Assembly (NCBI GenBank): GCA_024233435.1
Contig: JACKPQ010000003.1
Span: 1 to 64,000, forward strand
Source: Chlamydiales bacterium
Lineage (GTDB): Bacteria > Chlamydiota > Chlamydiia > Chlamydiales > JACKPQ01
Length of the DNA stretch: 64,000 nucleotides
Reading direction: 5' to 3'
Part shown: in pieces, positions 45,073 to 54,797 of the stretch
How positions within the stretch are numbered: position 1 is the first letter of the stretch
Layout: each line of letters begins with the position of its first letter
Notes under the pieces: model-generated
Told to the model about the DNA's origin: nothing
Seen by the model: only the letters and a program-made list of their open reading frames with translations
Databases searched by the model: none
Program-made: the position numbers and the translations under genes

Positions 45073-48000
45073 ATGAAGTTGATTCAGATCGTTGCAGTGG
45101 GTGTTTTGAGTACATGCCTGCCCCTTTCAAGTGCAGTTTATAGCGTAACGAGTGCTGCAGATTCAGGAGTGGGGTCTTTGCGCGCAGCCATTACAGCAGT
45201 CAACGGTTCTCCCGGGGCATCCGACTCTATTAACATTACTCTACCAGCATCATCGACCATCACGCTCCTTTCTGATTTGCCTGCAATTGCAACATTTGGA
45301 AGCTTAACCATTGACGGTGTTGGGGCGCCAAGCTTGCTGCTTAGTGCAAACGGTTTTCAGCCCTTTTCGATATCCACAGGTATTTTGACCGTAAAAAACT
45401 TTTCATTAGATTTATCGGGCACCCCTCCAGCGCCAGCTACTACCGGTATCCTAAATATCGACAGCAGCGTTAATTATGTTGTCAGCTCATCACAGCAGTT
45501 AGGCCCGACTCAAGGAACAGGTCCTATTGCTCTTGGGGCGAATATGTTGACTCTTGACACTGGAACGGCGACAGGGCTTGAGTATGAAGGAATCATCAGT
45601 GGAACTGGAGCATCGCTGACCAAAATGGGAACCGGAGGTTCTCAGACCTTAAAAGGGACCAACACTTACACGGGTGATACCATGATTAAGGAAGGGACCT
45701 TAGGGATTGTTTCCAATGACAATCTTGGAACGAGCGGAACGTTGATGCTTGGAACAGGGTTAGCTGACACACCAACGCTCCAATCGCAATCAACACTGAC
45801 TCTAAGTCGCCCAGTCGAGCTGAATGCTACTTCTAGCATGATTGAAACAGTTGCTGGCACTACGCTAACTCATGACTCAGGCGGCGCAACGGGTGCTGGC
45901 CAGCTTGTTAAAATGGGAGAAGGAACTCTTGTTATTAAAACACCTTACTCTCATACAGGGACAACAGCGGTCATGGAAGGAACGCTTTCACTGAAAGGAA
46001 ACAATGCTCAGCTTCCACCTACAGATGCCGTAACACTTGCAGCCTCGACGATGCTTGATGTTTCAAATTCTAAGCCACAGGTCATTGGGCCGTTGTCAGG
46101 TTCAGGCGGATTAGAGCTTGGGAGCAATTCCTTAACAGTTGATACAGGTGCTGCTTCAGTGAGTTACGATGGAGATGCAAATGGTACAGGAGGTTCCTTA
46201 ATCAAGGCAGGAACTGGAGATTTAACCTTAACAGGAACTAACTTATATACAGGAAAAACAAAAATTCAGGCGGGGACACTGATTGCTTCAAGCGATAGCA
46301 ATTTAGGAGACCCAGCCCCTTTAGCAATCGGGGTCTCACCAAGCGATACACCAACTTTTCAAATGGGAGCATCTTTTGCGATGAACCGCCAAATCGAGGT
46401 CAATTCAACAGCCTCGACATTGGATACACAAGCTTTCACTTTGACCCATGAAACGTTGGGGACTACAGGAACTGGAAAACTTGTAAAGACGGGTGCTGGC
46501 ACAGTTGTTGTAGAAAGCCCCTATCTGCACACAGGTGGAACAGAGGTTAGTGCTGGTATGGTCCAGCTCAGTGGTAGCAATGCCGAGATCATTGGCGATG
46601 TAGCCCTCAATGCAGCTGGTACAAACTTAGACATTTCAACTACAACAAAAGCCCAAGTGATTGGAAAACTTTCAGGATCGGGCAACCTAAGCCTAGGTGC
46701 AAACAGTTTAGAAGTTGTTGTTCCAGAGGCACAAGCAACAACCTATAGCGGCGTTGCAAGTGGGGCCACAGGATCGATGATCAAGGGAGGAACAGGCTCT
46801 TTGACACTTTCAGGTGTAAACACTTACGGGACATCAACTACCATTAAAGATGGTAGCTTGATTGTAGCTGCTGACAACAATTTAGGAGCAGCGGCAAAGC
46901 CTATCATTTTTGAAAAGCCATTGCCTTCAGCAACAGAAGGTGCTGACGATGATATGGCAGAAGCTACCCCGACACCATCTACTCAGCCAATGCTAGTTGT
47001 TGCCTCTTCATTTTCAACGACAAGACCAATGCAACTGGAAGCTACCAACTCCACCATTGATACGCAAGCCAATACGCTAACGCATCAAACTAACGGAACA
47101 ACTGGAACTGGTGGTCTTGTTAAAAAAGGAGCAGGGGATTTAATTGTCGAGTCAAACTACGCCCATACCGGTGGAACTGAGATTGATGAAGGAATGGTGA
47201 TCTTAAATGGCGCCTCTTCAAAAATTATAGGAGCTATGAATGTCAAAGCTCCAGCGACATTTGATATGTCCGCTGCAACAACAACGCAAACACTCACAAA
47301 ATTAGAGGGTGCTGGAAGCGTTGAGATGGGCGCCAATCAATTAGTGATCCAAGACAATACATCGGATGCGGTATTTTCAGGCAGCATAGGTGGAACAGCT
47401 CAGCTAACAAAAACTGGCAGCAAGATGCTGACACTTTCGGGAGTGAATACCTACACAGGCGACACAGCTTTACAAAAAGGAATTCTTTTGGTGCCAAGCT
47501 CTGGAGTCCTTGCCTCAGATGTTTCAGTCGCTTCTGGCGCTACCCTTAAAGGTGCCGGGCAAGTCGCTTCAGTGACAAGCACAGGGGTTGTTCACCCAGG
47601 TGCTTCGATTGCTACGATGACCATTGTAGGCAACTACAGTGAAAGTGGAGTTTTAGAAATTGAGGCCAATGACACAGGCGATTCATCTCGATTAGATGTC
47701 ACTGGCAACGTAACGCTATCATCGGGGTCTACCTTGAGACTGTTGCCTCAAGATGGAGATTACCTAGATGGCCAAGTTTATACTGTTGTAACTTTTGCTG
47801 GAATAAGAACTGGCCAGTTTACAAATGTGACAACGACGCTTCCAAACAGATTTACAGGTACAGCATTGTATAACGCAGGGAACATTCAATTTGTTTTAGG
47901 TGTTGTGCCGTTTTCCAATATCGTAACAGGCAGAAACGCTCAAGCAGCGGGTGCTTGTGCTGAGTATCTTGGAATGGAAGCTTCTGGTGACGGTACAGCT

Positions 48001-49026
48001 GTCGTTGCTTTGCTCAATAATTTATCAAACGATTTACCTGCTCTGAGCGATGCTTTGAATCAAATGCAGCCATCGCAATATGGAGCGTTGGCCTTAGCGC
48101 AAGAAAATAGCACACTCTTAGTGCGCTATACGCTAACACATCACATGAACCAATTCTACCCTTACGAGTGCAATCAGGGTTGGCCCGATCAATATCAGGG
48201 AAGTTTTTGGGTTGCGCCGGTTGGAAAGTATGCTGATCAAGACGCAGAGCAAAGCAACTATGGCTACAGGACAGAAACAGGTGGTGTCGTGGCAGGTGGT
48301 GACTATGCAATTGCAAACAACACACGCGTTGGTGTTGCCGCAGCCTATACCTACACAGGACTTGATTGGACAAGCGATGCAGGAAACGCAGACATCAATT
48401 CGGTCTACGGCTCTTTGTACGGAACATGGTATGGAGGAGGATTTTTCACAGATCTGTCCTTTATTGGAGCGTATAACACCTATGATGCTGAGCGTCACAT
48501 TGATTTTAGCACTATCGATCGCATAGCCGATTCATATCATGGCGGCTATAACATCGCAGCAGCGCTAGGTCTTGGCTATTACGCAAACTTGGGAGCCTTC
48601 CGTGTTGAGCCCTATGCTAGAGCAGACTACATCTTCTTAAGTCAAGGTTCATTTAAAGAAACAAATGCGCAGAGTCTAAACTTAAATGTTGATCCAAATA
48701 GTTCTCAATTCATTCGCACAGATGTCGGCGTTCGTTTAGCGCATTGCTTTTCACTAGAAAAGGCTGTTGTCGTTCCCGAGTTAAAGCTAAGCTGGGTGCG
48801 CGATCAACAGTTAGATGATGCAGAGTTCAAAGCAGGTTTCCGAGGCTCATCTTGTCGATTTGAAGTGAATGGGTTGCATCCTATCAATAACCTTTTCGCA
48901 CCGGGTGTTGGAGTTGTTGTTTCATCTCATAGCGGGCAAATGAATTTTGCTATGCACTACGATGCTGAAGTGGGATCCAAATTTTGGGAAAACAGGGGAG
49001 AGGTCTCCTTTGGCTTTAATTATTAA
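45073..49026 (+). CDS. autotransporter with alternating passenger repeats
   Basis: A 1317-residue type V secreted protein. A leader (MKLIQIVAVGVLSTCLPLSS) precedes a passenger of about 1000 residues rich in the autotransporter-associated repeat, with two alternating forms: L-T-GxNxYTG (four copies, near 45651, 46222, 46804 and 47431) and VESPYxHTGGT (three copies between them). The last 280 residues are a beta-barrel (from WVAPVGKYADQ to VSFGFNY). GGxI and FxxN motifs of chlamydial Pmp proteins are not the repeat used here, and cysteines are rare in the passenger. It is presumably a surface adhesin or stalk. GGAG precedes the ATG. It ends overlapping the fumarase start by one base. Confidence 0.9.
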   Translation: MKLIQIVAVGVLSTCLPLSSAVYSVTSAADSGVGSLRAAITAVNGSPGASDSINITLPASSTITLLSDLPAIATFGSLTIDGVGAPSLLLSANGFQPFSISTGILTVKNFSLDLSGTPPAPATTGILNIDSSVNYVVSSSQQLGPTQGTGPIALGANMLTLDTGTATGLEYEGIISGTGASLTKMGTGGSQTLKGTNTYTGDTMIKEGTLGIVSNDNLGTSGTLMLGTGLADTPTLQSQSTLTLSRPVELNATSSMIETVAGTTLTHDSGGATGAGQLVKMGEGTLVIKTPYSHTGTTAVMEGTLSLKGNNAQLPPTDAVTLAASTMLDVSNSKPQVIGPLSGSGGLELGSNSLTVDTGAASVSYDGDANGTGGSLIKAGTGDLTLTGTNLYTGKTKIQAGTLIASSDSNLGDPAPLAIGVSPSDTPTFQMGASFAMNRQIEVNSTASTLDTQAFTLTHETLGTTGTGKLVKTGAGTVVVESPYLHTGGTEVSAGMVQLSGSNAEIIGDVALNAAGTNLDISTTTKAQVIGKLSGSGNLSLGANSLEVVVPEAQATTYSGVASGATGSMIKGGTGSLTLSGVNTYGTSTTIKDGSLIVAADNNLGAAAKPIIFEKPLPSATEGADDDMAEATPTPSTQPMLVVASSFSTTRPMQLEATNSTIDTQANTLTHQTNGTTGTGGLVKKGAGDLIVESNYAHTGGTEIDEGMVILNGASSKIIGAMNVKAPATFDMSAATTTQTLTKLEGAGSVEMGANQLVIQDNTSDAVFSGSIGGTAQLTKTGSKMLTLSGVNTYTGDTALQKGILLVPSSGVLASDVSVASGATLKGAGQVASVTSTGVVHPGASIATMTIVGNYSESGVLEIEANDTGDSSRLDVTGNVTLSSGSTLRLLPQDGDYLDGQVYTVVTFAGIRTGQFTNVTTTLPNRFTGTALYNAGNIQFVLGVVPFSNIVTGRNAQAAGACAEYLGMEASGDGTAVVALLNNLSNDLPALSDALNQMQPSQYGALALAQENSTLLVRYTLTHHMNQFYPYECNQGWPDQYQGSFWVAPVGKYADQDAEQSNYGYRTETGGVVAGGDYAIANNTRVGVAAAYTYTGLDWTSDAGNADINSVYGSLYGTWYGGGFFTDLSFIGAYNTYDAERHIDFSTIDRIADSYHGGYNIAAALGLGYYANLGAFRVEPYARADYIFLSQGSFKETNAQSLNLNVDPNSSQFIRTDVGVRLAHCFSLEKAVVVPELKLSWVRDQQLDDAEFKAGFRGSSCRFEVNGLHPINNLFAPGVGVVVSSHSGQMNFAMHYDAEVGSKFWENRGEVSFGFNY

Positions 49027-50375
49027 TGGAGCAGATGCGTAAAGAAAAAGATTCTCTTGGGGAGATCGAAGTGCCATCAGATTGCTTGTGGGGAGCGCAG
49101 ACACAGCGCTCCTTACAAAATTTCCCGATTGGCTCTGAGAAGATGCCCATTGAGGTGATTCATGCCTTTGCCATCCTTAAAAAAGCATCAGCCATTGCCA
49201 ACCATCAGTTAGGCTTGCTTTCAGAAGAAAAGAAAGAGGCGATCTCAAAAGCTTGTCAAGCCATCTTAGAAGGCACTTTAGACAATCAATTTCCTCTGTC
49301 GGTGTGGCAAACAGGATCTGGCACTCAGACCAATATGAATGTCAATGAAGTCATCGCCCATTTTTCTAAGCATTTACACCCCAATGACGATGTCAATAAG
49401 TCCCAGAGCTCAAACGACACATTCCCAACAGCCATGCATATCGCTGCGATGACACTCATTCATAAAGCACTTCTGCCTAATCTAAAGATGCTGCACGATG
49501 CTCTGGAGAAAAAATCTCAAGAATTTTCAGAAATCATCAAAATTGGTCGCACCCATTTGATGGACGCTACGCCCCTGACTCTTGGCCAAGAATTTTCGGG
49601 CTATGCAACACAAGTTTCAAATGGCCTTAAAGCTATCGAGCATGCGTGCGAGCATTTGAGTCAATTAGCTTTAGGTGGCACAGCCGTTGGAACTGGGTTG
49701 AACACGCATCCAAAATATGCAGAGCTAGCTGTTAAAGAGATCAACAAGTTAACTGGCCTTTCATTTGTGTCTGCACCCAATAAATTTGAGGCCTTAGCAG
49801 CAAGCGATGCCCTTGTGGAAGTTAGTGGCGCCATACGCTTACTTTCAGGATCGCTTCTAAAAATCCTTAACGATATTCGCTGGATGGCGTCAGGTCCACG
49901 TAGTGGAATAGGTGAAATTTTCATCCCAGCCAATGAGCCTGGATCATCTATTATGCCAGGAAAAGTAAACCCCACCCAATGCGAGTCGTTTGCGATGGTT
50001 TGTGTGCATATTATGGGCAATGATACAGCCATTAGCATAGCTGGCTCGCAAGGCAACTTTGAGCTGAATGTCTACCGCCCCTTAATGATTTACAACTTGC
50101 TGCAGTCGATTCACCTACTTGCAGATAGCGCAAAGAATTTTACGCAGAAATGCCTAAGAGGAATTAAGCCTAATCGCGAAGTGATCGAGCGCCATTTGCA
50201 AAATTCCCTGATGCTTGTCACCGCATTAAATCCAGTGATTGGTTATGATAAAGCCTCTGAAATTGCCAAAAAAGCCTTCAAAGAAGGGACAACACTAAAA
50301 GAAGCATGTCTTTCGCTAGGTTACCTGAGCGGTGAAGATTTTGACAAAGCTGTCGACCCCTCAAAGATGATTTGA
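49026..50375 (+). CDS. fumC: fumarate hydratase class II
   Basis: A 449-residue fumarase of the TCA cycle. The signature GSSIMPGKVNP is intact, as are TGSGTQTNMNVNEVI and GRTHLMDATPLTL. The ATG at 49026 shares a base with the stop codon of the autotransporter; residue 4 (49035) is an alternative start. Coupled translation with such a different upstream gene is unusual but may be coincidental. Confidence 0.97.
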   Translation: MEQMRKEKDSLGEIEVPSDCLWGAQTQRSLQNFPIGSEKMPIEVIHAFAILKKASAIANHQLGLLSEEKKEAISKACQAILEGTLDNQFPLSVWQTGSGTQTNMNVNEVIAHFSKHLHPNDDVNKSQSSNDTFPTAMHIAAMTLIHKALLPNLKMLHDALEKKSQEFSEIIKIGRTHLMDATPLTLGQEFSGYATQVSNGLKAIEHACEHLSQLALGGTAVGTGLNTHPKYAELAVKEINKLTGLSFVSAPNKFEALAASDALVEVSGAIRLLSGSLLKILNDIRWMASGPRSGIGEIFIPANEPGSSIMPGKVNPTQCESFAMVCVHIMGNDTAISIAGSQGNFELNVYRPLMIYNLLQSIHLLADSAKNFTQKCLRGIKPNREVIERHLQNSLMLVTALNPVIGYDKASEIAKKAFKEGTTLKEACLSLGYLSGEDFDKAVDPSKMI

Positions 50376-50431
50376 AACTCTTGACTTAAAAAAATAAATC
50401 GTCATAATTTGGGTTCAAGTTAGGAGGGTAT

Positions 50432-51409
50432 ATGTTTGGTAGGTATCTCAATCCAAAAAATGATCTGGCCTTTAAAAAAATTTTCGGATCGGCGCAGCAT
50501 AAAGATATACCCATCGATTTTCTAAATGCAGTTTTCAATTTAGAAGGCCCAGAGCGCATTATCGACTTAAAATTCCTAAATCCAAGACAGCCAGCTAAAA
50601 TTGCTTCTCGAAAAGAAAGCATTGTTGACGTTTTAGTCAAAGACCAAAATGGGGCTCGATATGTCATTGAAATGCAAGTGGCAAATAAACCCGGATTTGA
50701 AAAAAGGGCTCAGTATTATGCTGCAAAAACATACCTCGAGCATTGTAACGCTGGCGATAAGTACGGGAAGCTAACAAAAGTCATTTTTCTGGCAATCACA
50801 GACTACATAGCGTTTCCAAAGAAAAAAGAACGCTATAAGTCCGATCACGTGCTTTTAGATAAGAAGTCTTATGAACAAGATTTAAAAGACTTTCATTTTA
50901 CTTTTGTAGAGTTGCCTAAATTTAATAAGAAGTTAAATGAAATTGAAACAATTGAAGATAAATGGTACTATTTCTTAAAGCATTCAAATGATGCTTCAGT
51001 AGAAGAAATATTAAAGCAACACCCGCAGATTGCAGAGGCATACGGCATTTTGGAAAGGCACCATTGGACAGAAGACGAATTGCGATGGTATTCAGGATTT
51101 GAGAAAAAGGGCATGGATGACCGCACTTTTGCAGATTGGATACAAAATGCTGAAAAGCGCGCACGAGAAAAAGGTTTAAAGGAAGGTCGCGAGGAAGGAC
51201 GTGAGGAAGGTCGCGAGGAAGGTCGCGAGGAAGGTCGCGAGGAAGGGCGATTAGAGGGCCGGGCAGAAGGGAAGCGCGAAGGAATGATCGACATCATTCA
51301 GCGGCTGCTAAAAAATGGGCAGCCGCCAGAGGTTGTTGCTGAGGTATCAAATTTTGATCTTGCACAGATATATCAAATCATGAATTCAGATGAATCCCAA
51401 TCTTCATAA
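50432..51409 (+). CDS. Rpn/PDDEXK-family nuclease or transposase-like protein
   Basis: A 325-residue protein of the Rpn family (PD-(D/E)XK, related to recombination-promoting nucleases). It starts NPKNDLAFKKIFGSAQHKDI; the active-site segment is ESIVDVLVKDQNGARYVIEMQ, giving D, E and Q of the fold. The C-terminus has five in-frame 12-bp units that code for EGRE repeats. GGAGG precedes the ATG. Rpn members are found both as mobile genes and as defence-related proteins. Its end overlaps the convergent Nudix gene by 32 nt. Confidence 0.85.
   Translation: MFGRYLNPKNDLAFKKIFGSAQHKDIPIDFLNAVFNLEGPERIIDLKFLNPRQPAKIASRKESIVDVLVKDQNGARYVIEMQVANKPGFEKRAQYYAAKTYLEHCNAGDKYGKLTKVIFLAITDYIAFPKKKERYKSDHVLLDKKSYEQDLKDFHFTFVELPKFNKKLNEIETIEDKWYYFLKHSNDASVEEILKQHPQIAEAYGILERHHWTEDELRWYSGFEKKGMDDRTFADWIQNAEKRAREKGLKEGREEGREEGREEGREEGREEGRLEGRAEGKREGMIDIIQRLLKNGQPPEVVAEVSNFDLAQIYQIMNSDESQSS
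51182..51241. repeat. 12-bp tandem repeat in Rpn-family gene
   Basis: Five units of gaaggtcgcgag (one with two changes) encode EGRE repeats. Slippage would change the protein by four residues at a time without breaking the frame. Confidence 0.95.
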
Positions 51410-51869
51410 GAAGAAAACGGGCAATCAAGTCAGGGCGCTTTAACAGGCTTTTCAAAAAGACCCAATAAGACGAATTAGGAATTTCCATCTCATAGGTTTC
51501 ATGACTTAGAGCATGCTCTGCCATGATTTCATAGGGAGGTGGCAAGGGGTAAGGCAATGCATCTGTGGAGAAAAAACCTAGGTCTTGCGTCTCATCTGTA
51601 GTCTGAGGCACGCCACTGATAATGCGCGCTTCAAAAAAATGTGTGTATTTTGAAAGGCGATTGCGGGGTCTGTAGGTGCCAATTTTGCGAACAATCTCAA
51701 CTATATAGCCGGTTTCTTCTAGGGATTCGCGTATAGCCGTCTGCTCAGGTGTTTCACCAGGCTCGATGCGACCTCCAGGAAAGACCCAAACAGGGACATC
51801 CCTACGCTTTGTTAAAAGAAGCTTTTGACGCTTTTTGTCAAAAATAGCAACAAGAACGCTTTCATGCAT
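51378..51869 (-). CDS. Nudix hydrolase
   Basis: A 163-residue Nudix protein. The Nudix box is complete: GRIEPGETPEQTAIRESLEE then TGY. It resembles the 8-oxo-dGTP/MutT branch in length and order, but the substrate cannot be fixed. It diverges from the lipoprotein gene with only 29 bp between start codons, so the two promoters must overlap. Confidence 0.85.
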   Translation of the reverse strand: MHESVLVAIFDKKRQKLLLTKRRDVPVWVFPGGRIEPGETPEQTAIRESLEETGYIVEIVRKIGTYRPRNRLSKYTHFFEARIISGVPQTTDETQDLGFFSTDALPYPLPPPYEIMAEHALSHETYEMEIPNSSYWVFLKSLLKRPDLIARFLLMKIGIHLNS

Positions 51870-51898
51870 ATTCCACTTAGTATATATTAGGTGGCAAT

Positions 51899-52366
51899 AT
51901 GAAGCGAATTGGTATTATCTCACTGTTGCTTTTGACAGCCTGCTCCAAGTCTTACCTAACCGTAGAAAGACAGCGCGTGGGTCGAACAAGCTTGGCATCA
52001 ACGTTTGTTCAAAGCCCCGATCCGTTGCAAAAAAATCCCCCCAAAGGACAACGCCTGCTCATAAAATGGCGCCTGCCATCAACAGAGTTTACAGATCCGT
52101 TGACGCTGAAGCTGAGAATGATATTCAAAAACTATGCTGAAGAACTCTTTGAAAAATCGATTGAGAACGAACATGGACTCATCGTTTATGACTTGCTCGG
52201 TGATCGATTTAAAGACACAGGTGGGTTTTTAACCTACCGCGCTGAAATCGTAAATGCTGAAGGCGATGTGATCAAGAGCTGGCAACAGCAGCTTTGGGTT
52301 GAGCTTATTGACCCACCTCAGATGATGCTAGACCCTTCTGTCGAGTTTCATGTGCCCACAGGATAA
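51899..52366 (+). CDS. putative lipoprotein, unknown function
   Basis: A 155-residue protein with a lipobox at the start (MKRIGIISLLLLTACSKS), where Cys15 should be lipid-modified. The mature part has alternating strands (QRLLIKWRLPSTE, GGFLTYRAEIVNAEGDVI) and no family I recognise. Its 3' end overlaps the DAHP-synthase gene by 62 nt on the opposite strand, the longest of the six convergent overlaps. Confidence 0.75.
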   Translation: MKRIGIISLLLLTACSKSYLTVERQRVGRTSLASTFVQSPDPLQKNPPKGQRLLIKWRLPSTEFTDPLTLKLRMIFKNYAEELFEKSIENEHGLIVYDLLGDRFKDTGGFLTYRAEIVNAEGDVIKSWQQQLWVELIDPPQMMLDPSVEFHVPTG

Positions 52367-53378
52367 GGCTCTCTGTTTCATGCCAATCAATGCAGGGATC
52401 AGTGATTGAGCGATTGGGTCTGGTGCGAGCTTGGGCAAGAGGTTGATTTCCACTTTCTAAGTGACTCTCAAGCATCATTCCCATTATGTCAGCTGATCCA
52501 TCGACAACATGATCAAGCGTTGTTAAGAAAGCATCTTTTTGCCTCTCTTCTTGCTTTTGACAGTTGCCGTGAGAGCAATCAACCAAAATGCGGCAGTCAA
52601 GCTCGAGTTGGTCGATTCGCGCCTGCGTATGTCTTAGAGTTGCCAGATCGTAGTTAGGGCCGTTGTTTGATCCTCGCAAGACGATGTGGGTGTGAGGATT
52701 CCCACTTGATTGAAGGGAAGCGATGTGACCATTATGGTTGATACCAGTAAAACGATGGGGCTTGCGAGCGCAGATCACGCCATCTAAAGCCACGTCGATA
52801 TTGCCATCGATACTGTTTTTAAAGCCGATAGGAAACGGTGCGTATGAAGCAATCTGTCGATGGGGTTGAGAGGTGACAGTCCTAGCTCCGATACAGCCCC
52901 ACGTGATCGTATCCGATAGGTAAGGATAGGTTAAAGGGTGTAAAAGCTCAGTAGCAATGGGCATTTCGATATCGGCAAGAGCTAAAAAAAGTCGGCGAGC
53001 ATGCTCAAGACCAGCTTCGATATCAAAAGAGCCGTCAATTTCGGGGTCATTGACAAGCCCTGTCCAGCCAGTTCGCGTTCGAGGTTTTTCCACATAAGCA
53101 CGCATCAGAATCATACACGTATCGGCGACACGGACCGAGAGCTCTTTGAGGTGGGTTGCATAGGCCATTGCCGAGGCAAAGTCATGAATGGAACAAGGAC
53201 CTGCAATGATCAATAGCTTATCTGAACGGTTGTGAATAATATCAAAAACTTTGTTTTGGGCTTGTGTAACAAACTCCCTTTGACGAAGAGTCATTGGCAG
53301 GCGGTCATGGAGCTCATAAGGGGACGGGAGTTTCTTCATTGTTAGTTTGTGTTTCCCAAAATCGATTTTTGAGTTCAC
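52305..53378 (-). CDS. aroG: 3-deoxy-7-phosphoheptulonate synthase, class I
   Basis: A 357-residue DAHP synthase, first enzyme of the shikimate pathway. IIAGPCSIHD, MRAYVEKPRTRTGW and VDCSHGN mark the class I AroFGH-type active site. The GTG at 53378 is chosen because the length upstream of GPCSIHD matches E. coli; the ATG at 53339 is an alternative. The C-terminus extends slightly (ASSEVGQ) into the convergent lipoprotein gene. Confidence 0.93.
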   Translation of the reverse strand: MNSKIDFGKHKLTMKKLPSPYELHDRLPMTLRQREFVTQAQNKVFDIIHNRSDKLLIIAGPCSIHDFASAMAYATHLKELSVRVADTCMILMRAYVEKPRTRTGWTGLVNDPEIDGSFDIEAGLEHARRLFLALADIEMPIATELLHPLTYPYLSDTITWGCIGARTVTSQPHRQIASYAPFPIGFKNSIDGNIDVALDGVICARKPHRFTGINHNGHIASLQSSGNPHTHIVLRGSNNGPNYDLATLRHTQARIDQLELDCRILVDCSHGNCQKQEERQKDAFLTTLDHVVDGSADIMGMMLESHLESGNQPLAQARTRPNRSITDPCIDWHETESLILWAHETRQKGLASSEVGQ

Positions 53379-53492
53379 TTTGGTATAGCATGTTTTTGGA
53401 TTATACCCAAATGAATTTCTTGGTTACATTTCTGAAGAAGAAAATCCGAAGAATCTCTATAATGAGGGGATATATAGATCCAAAAGGTTACT

Positions 53493-54797
53493 TTGATAGA
53501 GCTCATCTCACAGTGGATATGGGGTGCACCCCTTCTTTTTTTTCTGATTGCAACAGGTGTTTTTCTGACCTTAAAGCTTAAATTTGTCCAAATCCGTTAT
53601 TTTGGGTTGGCTCATAAGCTTGCTTTTGTGAGACACGACCGCACCTCAAAAGGGGATATTTCCAATTTCCAGGCTTTGATGACAGCCCTATCGGGGTCAA
53701 TTGGCATAGGGAGTATCACAGGCGTTGCCACGGCCATATCTATTGGTGGATTGGGCGCGCTTGTCTGGATGTGGGGGGCAGCCCTTTTCGGGATGGCAAC
53801 CAAATACACAGAATGTGTTTTAGCCATTAAATACCGCACCCAAGACGCTAAAGGCGAAATGTGCGGAGGTCCCATGTTTTACCTAGAAAAAGCCCTCAAA
53901 AATAGATTTTTGGCCATTGCCTTTGCTTCTTTAGCGATGGTAACAGCAATAGGCACTGGAAATATGGTTCAGGCAAACTCAGTTGCCGATGCGATCAGCT
54001 CACTTGCGGGCTGGCCACCCCTCCTAACAGGATCCTTGCTCATGCTTCTTGTTGGGCTAGCCCTATTTGGTGGCATTAAAAGCATTGGTAAAGTCGCCAG
54101 TGTTCTCGTTCCTATCATGGGAATTTTTTATATCGCAGCGGGCCTTGTTATTATCGTATTATTCTGGGATCGCCTCCCTGGGGCATTTAGCAGTATTTTT
54201 CATAGCGCATTTTCGGGGCAGGCAGCTATTGGAGGCTTTGCGGGATCAACAATCATGCTAGCCCTTCAGATGGGGGTAGTCCGTGGCGTTTTTTCTTCAG
54301 AGGCAGGGCTTGGCATCTCATCCATAGCCGCTGCAGCTGCCAAAACAAAAACGCCATCACACCAAGCCCTCATTGCCATGATTGGAGTTTTCATTACAAC
54401 AGGGCTTGTTTGTACCATCACGGGGCTCACCATTGCTTTGACGGGAGTGCTTGGCACGACAACAGGCGGCTCTGAACTGGCCTTAGCCGCATTCAATGCG
54501 GCTTTACCTGGCGGAGCTCTAATAGTGACCATTGCGCTCATCCCTTTTGCTTATTCAACCATGCTGGGCTGGGCCTACTATGGCGAAAAATGCACCGAAT
54601 ATCTTCTTGGTTTGCGCAGCGTTAAAATCTACCGTGCGCTTTACACCTTGCTGATTATTCCAGGTGCAGTGTTGAGCCTTCAAGCAGTCTGGGGACTTGC
54701 CGACATCTGCAACGGCTTAATGGCAATTCCAAATCTCATTGGTCTGATTTGTTTGAGCGGAGTGGCTGTGCGGGAGCTAAAGAGTTTTTCAAAATGA
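53493..54797 (+). CDS. sodium:alanine/glycine symporter, AGCS family
   Basis: A 434-residue transporter of about ten to eleven spans. GSIGIGSITGVATAI, MCGGPMFYLEKALKN and FSSEAGLGISSIAAAAA are AGCS/DagA signatures; the protein imports alanine, serine or glycine with Na+. It starts with TTG at 53493 with AAAGG six bases upstream. It overlaps the next paralogue by four bases (ATGA). Confidence 0.9.
   Translation: MIELISQWIWGAPLLFFLIATGVFLTLKLKFVQIRYFGLAHKLAFVRHDRTSKGDISNFQALMTALSGSIGIGSITGVATAISIGGLGALVWMWGAALFGMATKYTECVLAIKYRTQDAKGEMCGGPMFYLEKALKNRFLAIAFASLAMVTAIGTGNMVQANSVADAISSLAGWPPLLTGSLLMLLVGLALFGGIKSIGKVASVLVPIMGIFYIAAGLVIIVLFWDRLPGAFSSIFHSAFSGQAAIGGFAGSTIMLALQMGVVRGVFSSEAGLGISSIAAAAAKTKTPSHQALIAMIGVFITTGLVCTITGLTIALTGVLGTTTGGSELALAAFNAALPGGALIVTIALIPFAYSTMLGWAYYGEKCTEYLLGLRSVKIYRALYTLLIIPGAVLSLQAVWGLADICNGLMAIPNLIGLICLSGVAVRELKSFSK

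Noticed and set aside
51182..51241. CRISPR-like array
   Set aside because: The units are contiguous 12-bp coding repeats without spacers.
53294..53581. Open frame overlapping the first symporter gene
   Set aside because: It is an out-of-frame reading across the aroG start and the symporter leader, with no homology.
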